Positions 12,264-24,285 of a DNA stretch of 64,000 nt are shown in pieces. The DNA is from Silene latifolia (lineage: Eukaryota > Streptophyta > Magnoliopsida > Caryophyllales > Caryophyllaceae), in NCBI RefSeq assembly GCF_048544455.1, contig NC_133537.1, positions 306,565,738-306,629,737 on the forward strand, read 5' to 3'. The first letter of the stretch is position 1; every line of letters begins with the position of its first letter. The notes beneath the pieces are model-generated. The model saw only the letters and a list, made by a program, of their open reading frames with translations. It was not told the DNA's origin and did not search any database. A program made the translations under genes and the position numbers.

Positions 12264-14813
12264 TGTGGACATGGGCCACGGGGGCGCTTGGGAAACAAGC
12301 GTTTGCATTTGTGGAGTCGCCACCAATTTTTATGGGAAATCGGAACCGTTCGAATACCTCGTGTCATGTCAAGACACAAAGTAATGACATGAACACCAAG
12401 AACTCGTTACCCTTAGCATTCTATGTCTAGAATGACTCTCGTGGATGCCAATGAACACGGGTGTTCACGGAGATCTGGAGTAAGGGGTGAGGGTACGTAT
12501 TGGGAAGCTCTTTTGATCGAACACCTAATCCCGCCCGCCTCGATAGCGGCCTCTACTAATGATTAGGGAAGTTATTCGTACTTGATATATCGTCGGCTAT
12601 ATGCATGCAATGCAACATCCAAGTTTTAATCCTAATATGTGAAGATTAGACTAAGTCGGTGAACACGTAATTTAACATGCAATTAATGTCGAAGTAGGAT
12701 TTAGTGTTCAATTACATGTGAAGGCATACAATACAATACAAGACAAGAAAAATAAATACAACAAAGAAAATTACAATAGTTACATTGGATTAAACGATTT
12801 ATGTCGAAAATACTTCTAAAACGTATAATTTGAGAAAAGAAATAAATAAACAAATTAACGAACAGGAGATAATACGAATAGTAGTTAATTAATACGTAAG
12901 CTAAAACTAGGTCAAAGCAAAACGGGAGTTCAGAGACAGAAATCAACCAGAACAGCGAAGAGCTGCGCCTCTGGAAGAGGCGCGGCGATTCTTTGCGTCA
13001 TTTCAAGGGTGAGTTCGTCGTGAAGCGGAAGCGCAAATCGTTAATGTTAATTGATGATTTTAAGGATTGATTAATATATTTACTCGAATGAAAGTGATTA
13101 TCAGATTATTTACATGTGATTAACGGTCATGAAAGCGACGAAACATGGATGAAACGAATTAAGACGGATTAATTACATGGATGAACGATTGATTAATGAC
13201 ATGGGTGAACAAAATAGACTAAACATGACAAATTAATGACAAATTATTAACGAACATGTGAATGGACAGATGAAAATATATCAAAGATCGAATTCCAGAA
13301 ACTCAATATGAACAAATCGAATTTCTACAACCCGGATTGAATTTAATGACAAAAACCCGCAAATATTGATTATAAGGGATTTAAGGTCGGATTTAACGAT
13401 GAAGTAAATATGTGAATGAATGATAAATAATATACATGAGATTATTAGACTATTGTATCGAAGAATTAAAGAAAACAAACGAAGACAAACAAAGACGAAC
13501 GAATTACAGAGGATGAAGGAAGAAGAAAGGAAGCAGGAACTGCGGCAGCCTCACGAAGAGGCGCAGCAGGAACTGCGCTCCTTCGAAAAGGCGCAGCAGT
13601 TGCTGCGTCCTTTCTCGACGATGTGTCTTCTGGAAATCCGTAAAAAGAGGTTTTGAAACATGGTTTTATAAATCGGTTTTAATTGGTATTTTCGACATAA
13701 ACCTTACAATTGTGATACAAAAAGTAAATAACAATAATAAAAGAGAGATTTTACACCCTCAGACTTACATGTTTGACGAAACGAGAAGGACTAAGTTATC
13801 GATTAGCGATGCTCGACTCGAACTATAATGCAAATATGAAAGTGCCCTCGTAAGAGGAAAACGATTAGATTAATTAAGTTGATTGATTGTGGAGTTGGTC
13901 AAATTGGTCGGTCATGCAAACGAGGCTGGTACTCAGAAGGATCCGAGCTTACGTGGTCGAAAGATCAAGCACGTAGACGCCAAAAAGTAAGAACAAAAGT
14001 CTAGAATGCAAAGGGAGAAGAGAAGGGCGGACACTCGCGTGAGAAATATGAGGAGCGAAGGCTCCTATTTATACTAATCACGGAATTAGGGTTTAGGAAA
14101 GGAGAGAAAGATCCGGAAATAACCGACTTAGGTTAAAACACGGAAACTTGGACAAAAAGAAAACCTTGAGGAAAAGGCGCAGCAGGTGCTGCGTCCCTTG
14201 GAAGAGGCGCAGCACTTGCTGCGTCCTTTCCCGGGTAGGTTCCTCTGCGCGTAGAAAACGCGTTTGACAGCCTGTCGTATTTTAGGCATAACTTTCTCTA
14301 CAAGACTCGGATTAAGGTGATTTCGGTGGCGTTGGAAAGCTAAAAGAAAGATCTAGAACTTTATGTGAAATAGGCCTGACCCAAAAAAGTGGTTATCACC
14401 TCGTAAAATGGGCCTAAAGGTCGGGTTATCATTTTAACTAAATGAAATGCACATTTTGTAATGTAAACTTTTAGTTTAGCCTAATGAAGTGACATGAGAC
14501 TCAAAATGAGATATAATCTCAACCTTTTATGACATCCTAACCTTAGGTAGACAAGCACATTGCTTTGACTCGGGATTTGACGGTTTTTAGGAAATGAAGA
14601 CGGTTTTAGGCCCGGACTCCAAATGTACTCTAATTACTGCCAAAACGACCGTAATGACACCTAGATGACAACCAAGAGGTAGACATAAATGTTTGAGCGA
14701 TCACTTGACGATAAACTTACGAACTGTCACAAATCGTTCCGCGTACCAAACATGCGGCCCAATCATCACCGGGTGGTTTGCGGGAGGTGCAGAAACGAGG
14801 TGTCTACAGAGGG
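12259..14813 (-). mobile_element. Solo LTR of a second Tat-type family with perfect GAGGG duplication
   Basis: The LTR itself is 12264-14808 (2,545 bp). On the minus strand it begins TGTAGACACC (14808) and ends GGCCCATGTCCACA (12264). GAGGG occurs on both sides (12259-12263 and 14809-14813), a perfect 5-bp target duplication. Its end resembles the Tat-A LTR end (GTGGCCCATGTCCACA, and the GTAGAGGCCGCTA...GGGCGGGATTAGGTG block), but its start differs, so it is another family. It carries several GAGGCGCAGCAG-type GC repeats at 12960-13000, 13535-13615 and 14165-14230. Confidence 0.9.
14064..14074 (-). promoter_or_regulatory. Putative TATA box of the solo LTR
   Basis: GTATAAATAGG on the minus strand, about 735 nt into the LTR, is followed downstream by pyrimidine-rich text. 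It fits a retroelement promoter; activity is unknown. Confidence 0.45.
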
Positions 14814-16292
14814 CTACCAAAATCACTGAAGCCAATCCCTTAGGTGCTCCACCAACCAAAACCAGACGATCGCGACCTCATAGGTCCTTCCCTGATTTGG
14901 GCATGCCTTATGCCAAAGTCTTGGAAAGGCTAATCTCCCAAGGAAAGCTCAAATCAATTGGTCCAACTCCAGACCCTCTACCAAACAAGCGAGGTCGAAG
15001 ATGGGATGGAAACTCTTTTGCCAATATCAACAAGGTCGCGGACATGACACTGAAATGTGTCCTCTCTAAAAGGCGTCATCCTTGATATGATTGAAAAGGG
15101 TGAATTACCACAACCTCCCTCAGCAAACAACAAGAACAACCCTCCAGAAAACCCAATTGAGCACAGCGAGGAATCTTCCCTGGATTGCTCTCACCTCATC
15201 TCTCCTGACGATGAGAAAATTTATGCAATTAACGAAGATGGCATACAAAGAGCTATAATGATGCTCTCTGTCTCCATCAACAACATATTCTCAAAGCTAC
15301 AGGTGGCTATCGATGATTTGAACACCCGGGTAGCTAATTTGGAGAAGAGGTTTGGTAATACCAAAAATGAACCTAACCACCAAGGAGAAAACCAACTCTC
15401 CGTTCACCAACAAACAACTATTGAAAATGAGGAGGCATCCGATGGTTCCCACATCCACAAACCTACCAACAAAGAAATCACCTCACCAAAATCCCATTCA
15501 AAATATCAAGCAACATCCCAAAAACTTCCCATTGACAACAACCAAATCCTGTTTCCGCTCAGGGTTGACAAAAATAAAACTCACAAAAACATCTCAAAAA
15601 ACGCCAATGTTGGAACCTTGGGAAAACATCAAAGGGTTTTCACAGATCTGGGAATAACATATGGCACCGCTCTGGACATACTTGCTTCAAAAGGAATGCT
15701 CCAACCCATTGGTCCGACTCCAGACAAACCCGAACACAAAAGAGCCCGATCCTGGGATGGTAATGCCTATTGCCAATACCATCAAGCTAAGGGCCATGAC
15801 ACCGAAACCTGTTTCAAACTCAAGCATGCAATTCAAGATATGATTGAAGCTGGCAAAATCATAATTTCACCTCTCAATCAAGACAATCCTCTCGGATGTC
15901 TCAAGTCAAACAGCAAGGTTGAACGTTCTCAAAGGACATTCACCAGCCTCAACACAACCTATACCGCAGCTCTTGAAAAGCTCATGACTGAAGGGAAACT
16001 ACAACCAATCGGGCCCACTCCGAACCCGTCTGAATGCGGGAAAACCCGTTTCTGGGACGACAATGCCTATTGCCAATATCATCAAGGAAAAGGTCATGAT
16101 ACTGAAACATGCTTCAAACTGAAGCATGTTATTCAAAATATGATCGACAACCATGAACTGGTAGCTTCATCCCTAGGCCAACCTATTGATGAAAATAACC
16201 CTCATGGACATCTCATTCTGCAAGGAGATGGAAGTCTCATTGACTGTTGTCCTCATATCATCCCCAACAATGAGAGTGAAGTGCTCAAGTAG
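14814..16292 (+). pseudogene. Tat-A gag-like frame with three zinc-knuckle modules
   Basis: This is the C-terminal part of a Tat/Ogre gag. It holds three tandem copies of an approximately 80-residue module: an F-x-x-L...AL-x-x-L start, a GPTPxP segment, a W-D-x-N box, a C-x2-(H/Q)-x4-H-x4-C knuckle, then I-x-x-M-I. Knuckles are at 15019-15060 (Q in position two), 15771-15812 and 16071-16112 (both His). The C-x2-H form is usual in Tat gag; one module is usual, three is not. A coiled-coil-like stretch lies at about 15240-15350. Two single-base losses near 15018 and 15061 shift the frame around the first knuckle, so it cannot be translated as is. No protease or polymerase follows. Confidence 0.78.
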
Positions 16293-17152
16293 GTCAATGC
16301 TCAAGATCAAACATTCAAGCCGCTGGATGCTGCGACAGAGACCTTCGAGGAGGAAAATGATGATTAGGAGTTCGTATCTACGATTGAGTCTGAGTTCGAG
16401 TCCGAGTCTTAAGCTTTCTCATATCTATCCTAGTGTCTATCATTTTTATTCCTAAGTGACAAACTGGGGGATGTCCCCATGAGTCACATGTATTCATCGA
16501 GTCTGTGCAAACATCTTATTTATCTAAATAAAAGCACGATTTTCAACTATCATACATTCTCCTCTTTACCATTTCCCGTTGACAACGAGAATTGATTTGA
16601 GAATTGATTTAAAATAAATAGTATGTTCCAATTCAATGTGAGTACACTCGAGTGACGTTCCGTATCGAGTAAGCAAAGGACCCGAAACTCCGTGTCCATC
16701 TCTTTACCTATTCCATGTCTGGCAATAGAAACCTTTCATTAGCACCCAATTTCGAACGAGCTTTTATCAAGGGGATTCTACGACGAACCTAGATAACAAA
16801 CCAGAACATCTCCTTGTTCATGATCAATGACGGAAGGCAAGCCCATTCCCCACAAAAAACATCCCATCACCAAGTATCAACCTTTCACCAATGGGTACAT
16901 CCCCGTCTGCACCTTTACCTTCCTCGAACTATGGACGACAAAGAACCAATAGATCCAAGCCAAAACAAAGGCCAAAACCAAAGCCAAATCAAAAGGCCAA
17001 AAGCCATTCACCTATGGCCAAAGCAAAAGGCCAAAATCAAAAGCCAAAGCGAAATGCCAAAATCAAAGGCCCAAGCCAATAGCCATTCAAGGCCAAAGCC
17101 AAAACAAAGGAAAAAACCAAAGGAAAAGCCAAGGCTAAAGCCAAAACAAAAA
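16293..17152 (+). repeat. Tat-A post-gag region with AAAGCCAAA low-complexity stretch
   Basis: After the gag frame comes a polyadenylation-like stretch (AATAAAAGCACG near 16525), then at about 16950-17150 a dense run of CAAAAGCCAAAGCC-type short repeats. The long open frames here (Lys/Pro/Gln-rich) are what this repeat produces in any frame and I do not call them genes. Confidence 0.6.
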
Positions 17153-17770
17153 CAAAATAGTGAAATTCAAATTCGTTATTTTCCCACAATTCCAAACGAC
17201 GGATTTAAAAACCGTCCTTTTCAAACAAAAACGAAATAGCGAAATTCAAATTAGTTATTTTCTCACGATTCCACACAGCGGAATTAAAAACCGTCCTTTT
17301 CAAACAAAAACGAAATAGCGAAATTCAAATTCGTTATTTTCCCACAATTCCAAACGACAGATTTAAAAACCGTCCTTTTCAAACAAAAAACGAAACAGCG
17401 AAATTTAAATTCGTTATTTTCTCTCAATTCCAAACGACGGAATTAAAACCATCCTTTTCAAACAAAAACGAAATAACGAAATTCAAATTCGTTATTTTCC
17501 CACAATTCCAAACGACGGATTTAAAAAAACCATCCTTTTCAAACAAAAACGAAATAGCGAAATTCAAATTCGTTATTTTCCCACAATTCCAAACGACGGA
17601 TTTAAAAAAACCGTCCTTTTCAAACAAAAAACGAAATAGCGAAACTCAAATTCGTTATTTTCTCTCACAAACGACGGAATTAAAAACCATCCTTTTTCAA
17701 ACAAAAACGAAATAGCGAAATTCAAATTCGTTATTTTCCCACAATTTCAAATAACGGAATTAAAACCGTC
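17153..17770 (+). repeat. Tandem array, period about 79 bp, eight copies
   Basis: The anchor GAAATTCAAATTCGTTATTT starts at 17162, 17241, 17320, 17400, 17478, 17559, 17641 and 17717. Each monomer carries two inverted repeats: AATAGCGAA with TTCGTTATT, and GACGG with CCGTC. It lies in the 3' untranslated part of Tat-A. Confidence 0.85.
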
Positions 17771-17777
17771 ACTTTTC

Positions 17778-18165
17778 AAACTTTGGACCAACAAGTCCAA
17801 CACCAAAATACAAAGTCCAGGACCAACATGTCCAAAGCCCAGAACCCATGAGTCCAAAACATTAAGGCCAGGACCAACAAGTCCAAAGCCCAGGACCCAT
17901 GAGTCCAAAACACCAAGTCCAGGACAAACAAGTCCAAAGCCCAGGATCCATAAGTCCAAAACATCAAGTCCAGGACCAACAAGTCCAAAGCCAAGGACCC
18001 ATGAGTCCAAAACAGCAAGCCCAGGACCCATGAGTCCAACACACAAAATTCCGGAAAAATAAGTCCAAAACACCAAGTCCAGGATCAACAAGTCCAAAGC
18101 CCAGGACCCATGAGTCCAACACACAAAATCCAGGACCAATGAGTCCGAAACACCAAAACCGCAAC
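17778..18165 (+). repeat. AGTCCA-rich tandem array
   Basis: Short units of the type GGACCAACAAGTCCAAAGCC and GGACCCATGAGTCCAAAACA alternate about ten times. Open frames on the minus strand (Leu/Trp/Gly-rich) are repeat artefacts. Confidence 0.75.
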
Positions 18166-18239
18166 CGACACTGCTTCACCCCTAAGTCCTTCTAGAGACT
18201 GCTACAGGGAGACCTATCTAGGCTTCTGAGGATTCCCCT

Positions 18240-18960
18240 CAAGCTCGTAATATCACACCTTAACCTTTAAGGTCCAGACATGGGATTCTGATCCCACATT
18301 TTTTTACCAACCATTTCGTGCTCAGGGCACATCAAGCTTGAGACCACATTCCGCACCACATTACAAGCCGTAACCCATCGGCCTAAACACCACAAAATAC
18401 AAACTCCAGATTTTTATCTGTCAAACAAACCTATTATTACCAGGCTCCACATTCCATAATGTCGAAGCCATTTTCACCCTAACCCAGATACGGAGTCTTC
18501 AAAGAAACATTGCTCCCCAGAACGGGACACACACATTTCATTCTTAGAGTCCAATTTTTAGTGTGCTCACATAACAAGAAACATTTTCACAAACTATGCC
18601 TCTTCGATTCATGATCAAGAGAGAATTCTCTTCAATCAAATTTCGAGTCACCGAACGGAATTTACCATCGTGACCCTCAACTCGAGATTTTTATCTGTCA
18701 AACAAACCTATCATTACCAAGCTCCACATTCTATAATGTCGAAGCCATTTTCACTCTGACCCAGATACGGAGTCCTCGAGTGCCTTGCTACCGAGAACGG
18801 GACATACCTAGTCTACCCTTAGGGTCCACTTTTTAGTGTGCTCACGTGATAAGGAACATTTTCACAAATTACACCTCTTCGATTCATGATCGAGGATAAT
18901 TCTCTCAAATCAATTTTCGAGTCACCAAACAGCTTTCACCGCTGTGACCCTCACACTTTA
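18240..18960 (+). repeat. Two diverged direct copies of a roughly 275-bp unit
   Basis: Text from about 18408 (GATTTTTATCTGTCAAACAA, then CCATAATGTCGAAGCCATTT, AGATACGGAGTC, TAGTGTGCTCAC, CTTCGATTCATGATC) recurs from about 18688 in the same order. It belongs to the 3' region of Tat-A. No coding content is seen. Confidence 0.7.
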
Positions 18961-18989
18961 AGGTCCTAACAACTTGCTTAGGCACACAT

Positions 18990-19392
18990 TCAGAACTACG
19001 ATCTGGTTTGATTTCACTTCACGTGAATACGTAGGCAGTCCTTCAAGGACATAACCATACACCTCAAAATAAATTATCAACACACATTCAGAACTACGAT
19101 CTGGTTTGATTTCGTACACACGTGAATACGTAGGCAGTCCTATTACTAGGACACAACCACATCCCCACACACATTCAATTTTTACACTTTTAATTTGCAA
19201 CCCATTGCACACACAACACAGAACTACGATCTGGTTTGATTTCGCAAACACGCGAATACGTAGGCAGTCTTATTACAAGGGCACAACCGCACACTCCATT
19301 CACAACATTTCCAATTTTCAATCCTCAATAACCAGCTCAGAACTACGATCTGGTTTGATTTCGTAAACACGTGAATACGTAGGCAGTCCTAT
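18990..19392 (+). repeat. Conserved 50-bp block repeated four times
   Basis: A block containing GAACTACGATCTGGTTTGAT and then CGTGAATACGTAGGCAGTC occurs at about 18992-19040, 19090-19140, 19220-19270 and 19339-19389. The text between blocks is much less conserved. Three blocks contain CACGTG. Confidence 0.8.
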
Positions 19393-20619
19393 TTCAAGGG
19401 CACAACCGCATACCCTTTTTTTTTACAACCGCACACCCATTTCAATCTCAACCATCACCATCAATCCTCAAGAGCAGCCCACCCAGCTGCAAATTTTAAT
19501 CTTATACCTCTTTACTGGGGGCTTCTTCCTTAAGACGTCGCCCATTCCTTGTTTTGTCAAGTTCCCATCTTCTCACTCTGGGGGCTTCTCTTTCAAGACG
19601 CCACCCGTCCTTTATCCTCAAATATCTTTTGAGTCTCAACTACAGTCCAAAAAAAAACCACCTTTAGCCTAGTGCTCGATTCGGACGATGACAAGGTCTT
19701 GGTTCCGCTCTCCGAATCATCAAAACTCGAGAAGGGATCTCAAACAAGCAAGCGAAGGCAAATGTGTCTAGAGAAGATAATCAATTCGTGTTCCCCAGCC
19801 AAGCGGACCTTCTACCTCAGGGATTTGATACGCGTTGTCACCCTTTCTTGGCTAGGAGTTGCACTTACATATGCAAAGTCTGTCAAAGTCACCCCGTGTT
19901 GTGTCGACACTGACTTTGTGTCACGCTCACGACTGCCCATTTGTCAGTCTGTCAGTGTGCGTCTGTGTGAGTCAGTATCCCAACGGTCACGTGTCTCCAA
20001 TATATCAAATCACGGATCTACTAGCAACAAGACTCAATTTTAAGCTTCACAACTTTCGAAACTTCCATCTCCCCTCGTGTGAGATATTACATGCTAGTTG
20101 CTTATATGCTAATTGCTCACATGCTTATGTGCTTATATGCTTGCGTGCCTACGTGGTTGTCTATGCGACTGCATATTTGTGTGTTCACTAACCATGCAGA
20201 TAAGTACTGGGTTCTTCCCAATAGGCTCCGGCCCATCAAGTCCAAGGGCTTCAACCGTGTCGATCACATGACATATACTACCTCCCAACGAGTGTCAACT
20301 CCTATCCCCGGCGAGTCCTGAGAAGTTTCTAACTCTAAGCGAGTGCCGATTTTCAAATGGAAGTAAAAGGTCTTTCAAAGATCCTCCCAACATCATTCAT
20401 GATCCCGACGCAACGCTCTCCCTAAATAGTTTTCCATAGAGCCTTGCTCAGATGATTCATCCCCACGAAGTTCTTTCAGGACCCCATCAAGTTGGAGTTT
20501 GTTGCTCCCTAGCTAAACCTATCAATGTCAACCTGGTTGGAAGTCATTACCGGACGATATTTAGAAATAAGCCCGATGTTCCAGGCTATTTCCCGCAATC
20601 GATCATTTGACCATCGATG

Positions 20620-21048
20620 GCTGACGAGCCTCGAAATGCATCACCTTCAACATGGTTGGCGAGCCTCAAGACGCACCTTTAACATGGTTGGCGAGCCTTA
20701 CAACGCATATGAATGACGAGCCTTTGACCGCAAGCAAGATACAACTCAAGGACATATCCCGAAGATGCCTCGGGTACGACTCCATATCTCAGCTGACGAA
20801 CCTTTGTCCGCAAGCAAGATATAACTCAAGGACGTATCCCGAAGATGCCTCATGTACAACTCCTTATCACAGCTGGCGAGCCTTTGTTCGCAAACAAGAT
20901 ACAACTCGAGGACGTATCCCGAAGATGCCTCGGGTACGACTCCTCATCACAGCTGGCGAGCCTTTATGTCCGCAAACAACTCAAGGACGTATCCCGAAGA
21001 TGCCTCAGGTATGACTTCTTCTTATGGCTGGCGAGCCTTTATACGTAG
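20620..21048 (+). repeat. Tandem array of about 72-bp GGCGAGCCTTTG units
   Basis: Units of the type CTGGCGAGCCTTTGTTCGCA...ACAAGATACAACTC...GGACGTATCCCGAAGATGCC recur about five times from 20720, preceded by shorter GGCGAGCCT repeats. The apparent open frames are produced by the repeat. The stretch 19400-20620 to its left shows no recognisable gene. Confidence 0.75.
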
Positions 21049-21223
21049 TCTAATGGACTTTAAACGACCCGAATCGGAAGTCGACAGACTCTAAAATATT
21101 CCCGTTGGCAGGTCCTTGGCTCAAACCCTTTTGAGTCGCCTCGACGTCGCAATGGTCTTCAGGTTGTAATCTTCGATTGACCTGGAGGCCATACTTTGAC
21201 TTTCGCCCTGTCCAAGCCTTAGT

Positions 21224-21237
21224 CAAAGTGGGGGCTC
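21224..21237 (+). other. Polypurine tract of Tat-A
   Basis: AAAGTGGGGGCTC directly precedes the 3' LTR start TGTAGATACCC. A GTGGGGGCT tract is typical for Tat/Ogre elements. Confidence 0.8.
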
Positions 21238-23854
21238 TGTAGATACCCAATATCTGTACCTTCCAAAAACCACCCGATGAGGATCGGACTATAACGTGTT
21301 TTTGATATGCGTGCATGGATTGGCTATACATGAGACGGTTTAATGCACTACTCGAATATGAAAAATGATTTCAAAACTTTTCTAACTTCATTTGCATTAA
21401 AATAACACTATTTAGAGTTAAAACCGTCTTCGGACCCAAAACCGATTCAGGAACCCGCAACTCGAGTCAACCTGTATCAACCCAAATCTCGAATATCAAA
21501 AATAATGCCATAAATGTCTTTATCATGTCATTTCCATTAAAATGACCCTAATTAGAGTCAAAACCGACACCAGGCCAAAAACCGACTCGAAATTCAAATC
21601 CCGACTCACACGGGTCAAACCATCAAAGACCACAAATCACAACCAACAAAACACAAGCTAAACAACCATCAAAGACCACAAATCACAACCAACAAAACAT
21701 TGGTTAGAACAAATTCAAAATCCAAATTTCTGAAAGGGACAGTACACCCCTTTAAGTCACTAGGTAGCTCGCGCCTCTTTAGGCATGCCCTTGGCCAGCA
21801 AGCAAACTTAACCGACTTGCTACCACCCCCATTTCTCTATAAATACCAACCTTCACACACCACAAAACTCACGCGAGCGTCCGCCCCTTCACCTCTCTCT
21901 TAAACTTCTAGACTCGACTTCCTAAGTCACAAAATCGACAGGTGTTTACGACCTACCGATCGTAAACACAAGCCTTACACATTTTGTTTGGTACCGTCGC
22001 CCTGCATTAGACCGACCCATTTGACCGACCCATTTGACCAACTCAATTCATCAATCAACATGTTTTAATTAACATATTTTCAACTCATTTTCAAAACAAA
22101 ATCCTCTTTTAAGGCACTCTTTTAAACTTCTTTGATCGCGAGTAGTCAAAACGAGAAAACAGTCTCTAAAGTCGTCTACATTGCAAACATCAATACACGT
22201 AAGTTTGAGGGTGTAAATATCTCATTTATTTCATGTCTTTACTGTTTTTTTGAGTTTACATGCATAAACAATGCATAACACGATTCAAATAAAGGTTAGA
22301 CGAGCCAAAACCGAGTTTTGGCCCGAGACATAAGCCCTTTGCTATGAAAAGAGGCTCGCGCCTCTTGTGGGTTCTCGGGTCAGACTCAAACGTGTTTGTT
22401 CTCGTCTTTCCTCTTTATTTCATTTCTTATTTCCAATCAGTTTTTACCATTTCAAATGTTTCAAATCATTTTTATGACAAACTTTTTACCCATAAATTAA
22501 AATCATCCTTGGTTCTTTATACTATGACGGTTTATTCCGTGACTCGATGATATTATTGGTTAATTATAAATTAAAGGGTATTTTAACCCCCCTTTTATTT
22601 TATTTACCATTTTTCTCATTTGTTTACATTTATAAAGATATTAGTCATAATTCATAATCATCCTTGGTTCTTTATACCATGTCGGTTTAATCCGAGTACG
22701 ATGACAAACTTTACTAATTACAAATAATTGAACTTAACATAATTAGTTCAAATCAAACATTTTCCTTTTATACATTTTGCTATGCTTTCAAACTTGCAAA
22801 TCCAACAACGAATATTACTAACATAATAGTAATTATTCCGAGTCATGGAAATCATACTTGCAAATCATTAATCACAAAAAAATGGTTTTAAACAACCTTT
22901 TTGACAACCAGGAGACGACCCCTTGGGCCGTCGTCTGACTCGCGCCCCAAGAGGCCGTCTGTTTCCACCTTTTAAAACCTGGGCAGAGCCCTTCCCTCGC
23001 CAATAGGCTCGCGCCCTAATGGGGCTGACTGGCACTGCTCCTGCCTCGTTTTCAGTACTTGTCTAGGACGATCCCGATTTTGGTTAACCCGAATACGTGA
23101 CGGATCAGATTGACGAGTTTGTATTTTTAACTTTATCCTTTAAACACACTTTTTCAAATAAAGGGATCGTGTTAGCATCATGACCCGAATTTTGTAAATG
23201 GATGTTTAATTTTCGTTTTCACATGCAAATTAATCTAAATCCAACTTTGACACCAATTTCTTGGTACATGGATAAACAAACCGACTTAGGAAATTATCAC
23301 AAGTTAGGTTAGACTTTTGGATGTGCATTCATGCATTTAAACCGTTTTATCAACTTTTGCATTTAAACAACCACGATCGATCAGTAGAGGCCGCTAACGC
23401 GGGCGGGATTGGGTGTCCGATTAAAGGGCTTCCCAATACGTACCCTCACCCCTTACTCAGAACCTTTCGATAGTAGATGGCCTTATCCAGGGCGTACGAG
23501 AGTCATTTTAGGCATAGAATGCTAAAAGGGGGACGAGTCCTTATCTTTAGTACCTATGTCAAACACCGCTTTTTGCCTTGATTGACCTAGGTATAAAGTG
23601 GATTCGAACGGGTTCCAAGCATCTCACAAATGCTTGGTGGCGACTCCGAACATCTCTACATCATTTCGAGACCTTTGTCGAGACGAAACCGACCGATCTA
23701 AAGCGATCCGGTCGAAAGCATATTTTACGCCGCCGAGCGTGGCTTTTAAAAGACCGCTACATGTCCACAATTTGGCTTGGTGTGCAGGTGGCCCGTGACT
23801 ACGGACCGGCAGGCGGCATTGCGCCCGCAGACCGGCCTGTGGCCCATGTCCACA
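21238..23854 (+). repeat. Tat-A 3' LTR, complete (2,617 bp)
   Basis: It starts TGTAGATACCCAATATCTG after the polypurine tract and ends CCCATGTCCACA. From about 22108 it matches 8075-9831 closely. The U3 part (21540-22107) has no counterpart in the 5' LTR. It contains a GC-rich stem-loop (AAGAGGC-TCGC-GCCTCTT, 22349-22366) and other GCGCC-rich spots. Short open frames in both LTRs are not genes. Confidence 0.88.
21837..21846 (+). promoter_or_regulatory. Putative TATA box of the Tat-A LTR
   Basis: CTATAAATAC followed by CT-rich sequence is a good plant TATA box about 600 bp into the LTR. This segment is deleted from the 5' LTR. Confidence 0.5.
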
Positions 23855-24257
23855 CTAACGAGTAACAATAATGATATAGAGGGGTTTATTATGTCTTAGC
23901 AGGGGTTTTGCCTCAATTGCTTACTTCTTAACATGACTAAAGACCAAAGTTTTCATTCTACTACTATGTGTAGAAACCACAAACAATAAAGAACTCATCC
24001 ATTCACATGTCTAAAACTATTTTTTGCGGCATTAAACTACATGGAAAAGAAAAAAAAAACAATAGAAGTATGCCCTTGAACATTGAACTATTAACAGTTT
24101 TTAAGTAGAAATAGTCTTCCATTAACAGAATGGTTTTACTATACAATGGAGATACAAAGTTTTTTTTTTAAAACTTCAACGGCCACGTGGAAAAGGAATG
24201 TATTGGTCTATGCCAGTCATCAATGAGCAAACACACATCACATATGATAGAACAGGA
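23855..24257. other. Flank between Tat-A and the Helitron end; no gene seen
   Basis: AT-rich sequence with no recognised coding region, repeat or RNA. It may be the body of the Helitron whose 3' end lies at 24285; I could not find a matching 5' TC end. Confidence 0.35.
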
Positions 24258-24285
24258 CCGCGAATTTCGCGGGCAACAAAACTAG
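24258..24285 (+). mobile_element. Helitron-type 3' terminus
   Basis: A GC-rich palindrome CCGCGAATTTCGCGG (24258-24272) is followed after eight bases by ACTAG, then T. Helitrons end in CTRR preceded by a short hairpin and insert between A and T. The paralogous segment at 42862 reads CCATTGTTATATT where this one reads CTAG|TTGTTATATT, which looks like the empty A^T site. The element body to the left is not defined. Confidence 0.6.

Noticed and set aside
16814-17239. Lys/Pro/Gln-rich open frame of 141 codons
   Set aside because: It is produced by the AAAGCCAAA short repeat, has no domain, and overlaps another repeat-driven frame; compositional artefact.
17747-18139. 130-codon minus-strand frame rich in Leu, Gly and Trp
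   Set aside because: A direct read-through of the AGTCCA tandem array; other frames across the same array are also open, so openness is not evidence of coding.
20845-21094. Three overlapping frames in the GGCGAGCCTTTG array
   Set aside because: All three frames are open because the 72-bp unit is a multiple of three; repeat artefact.
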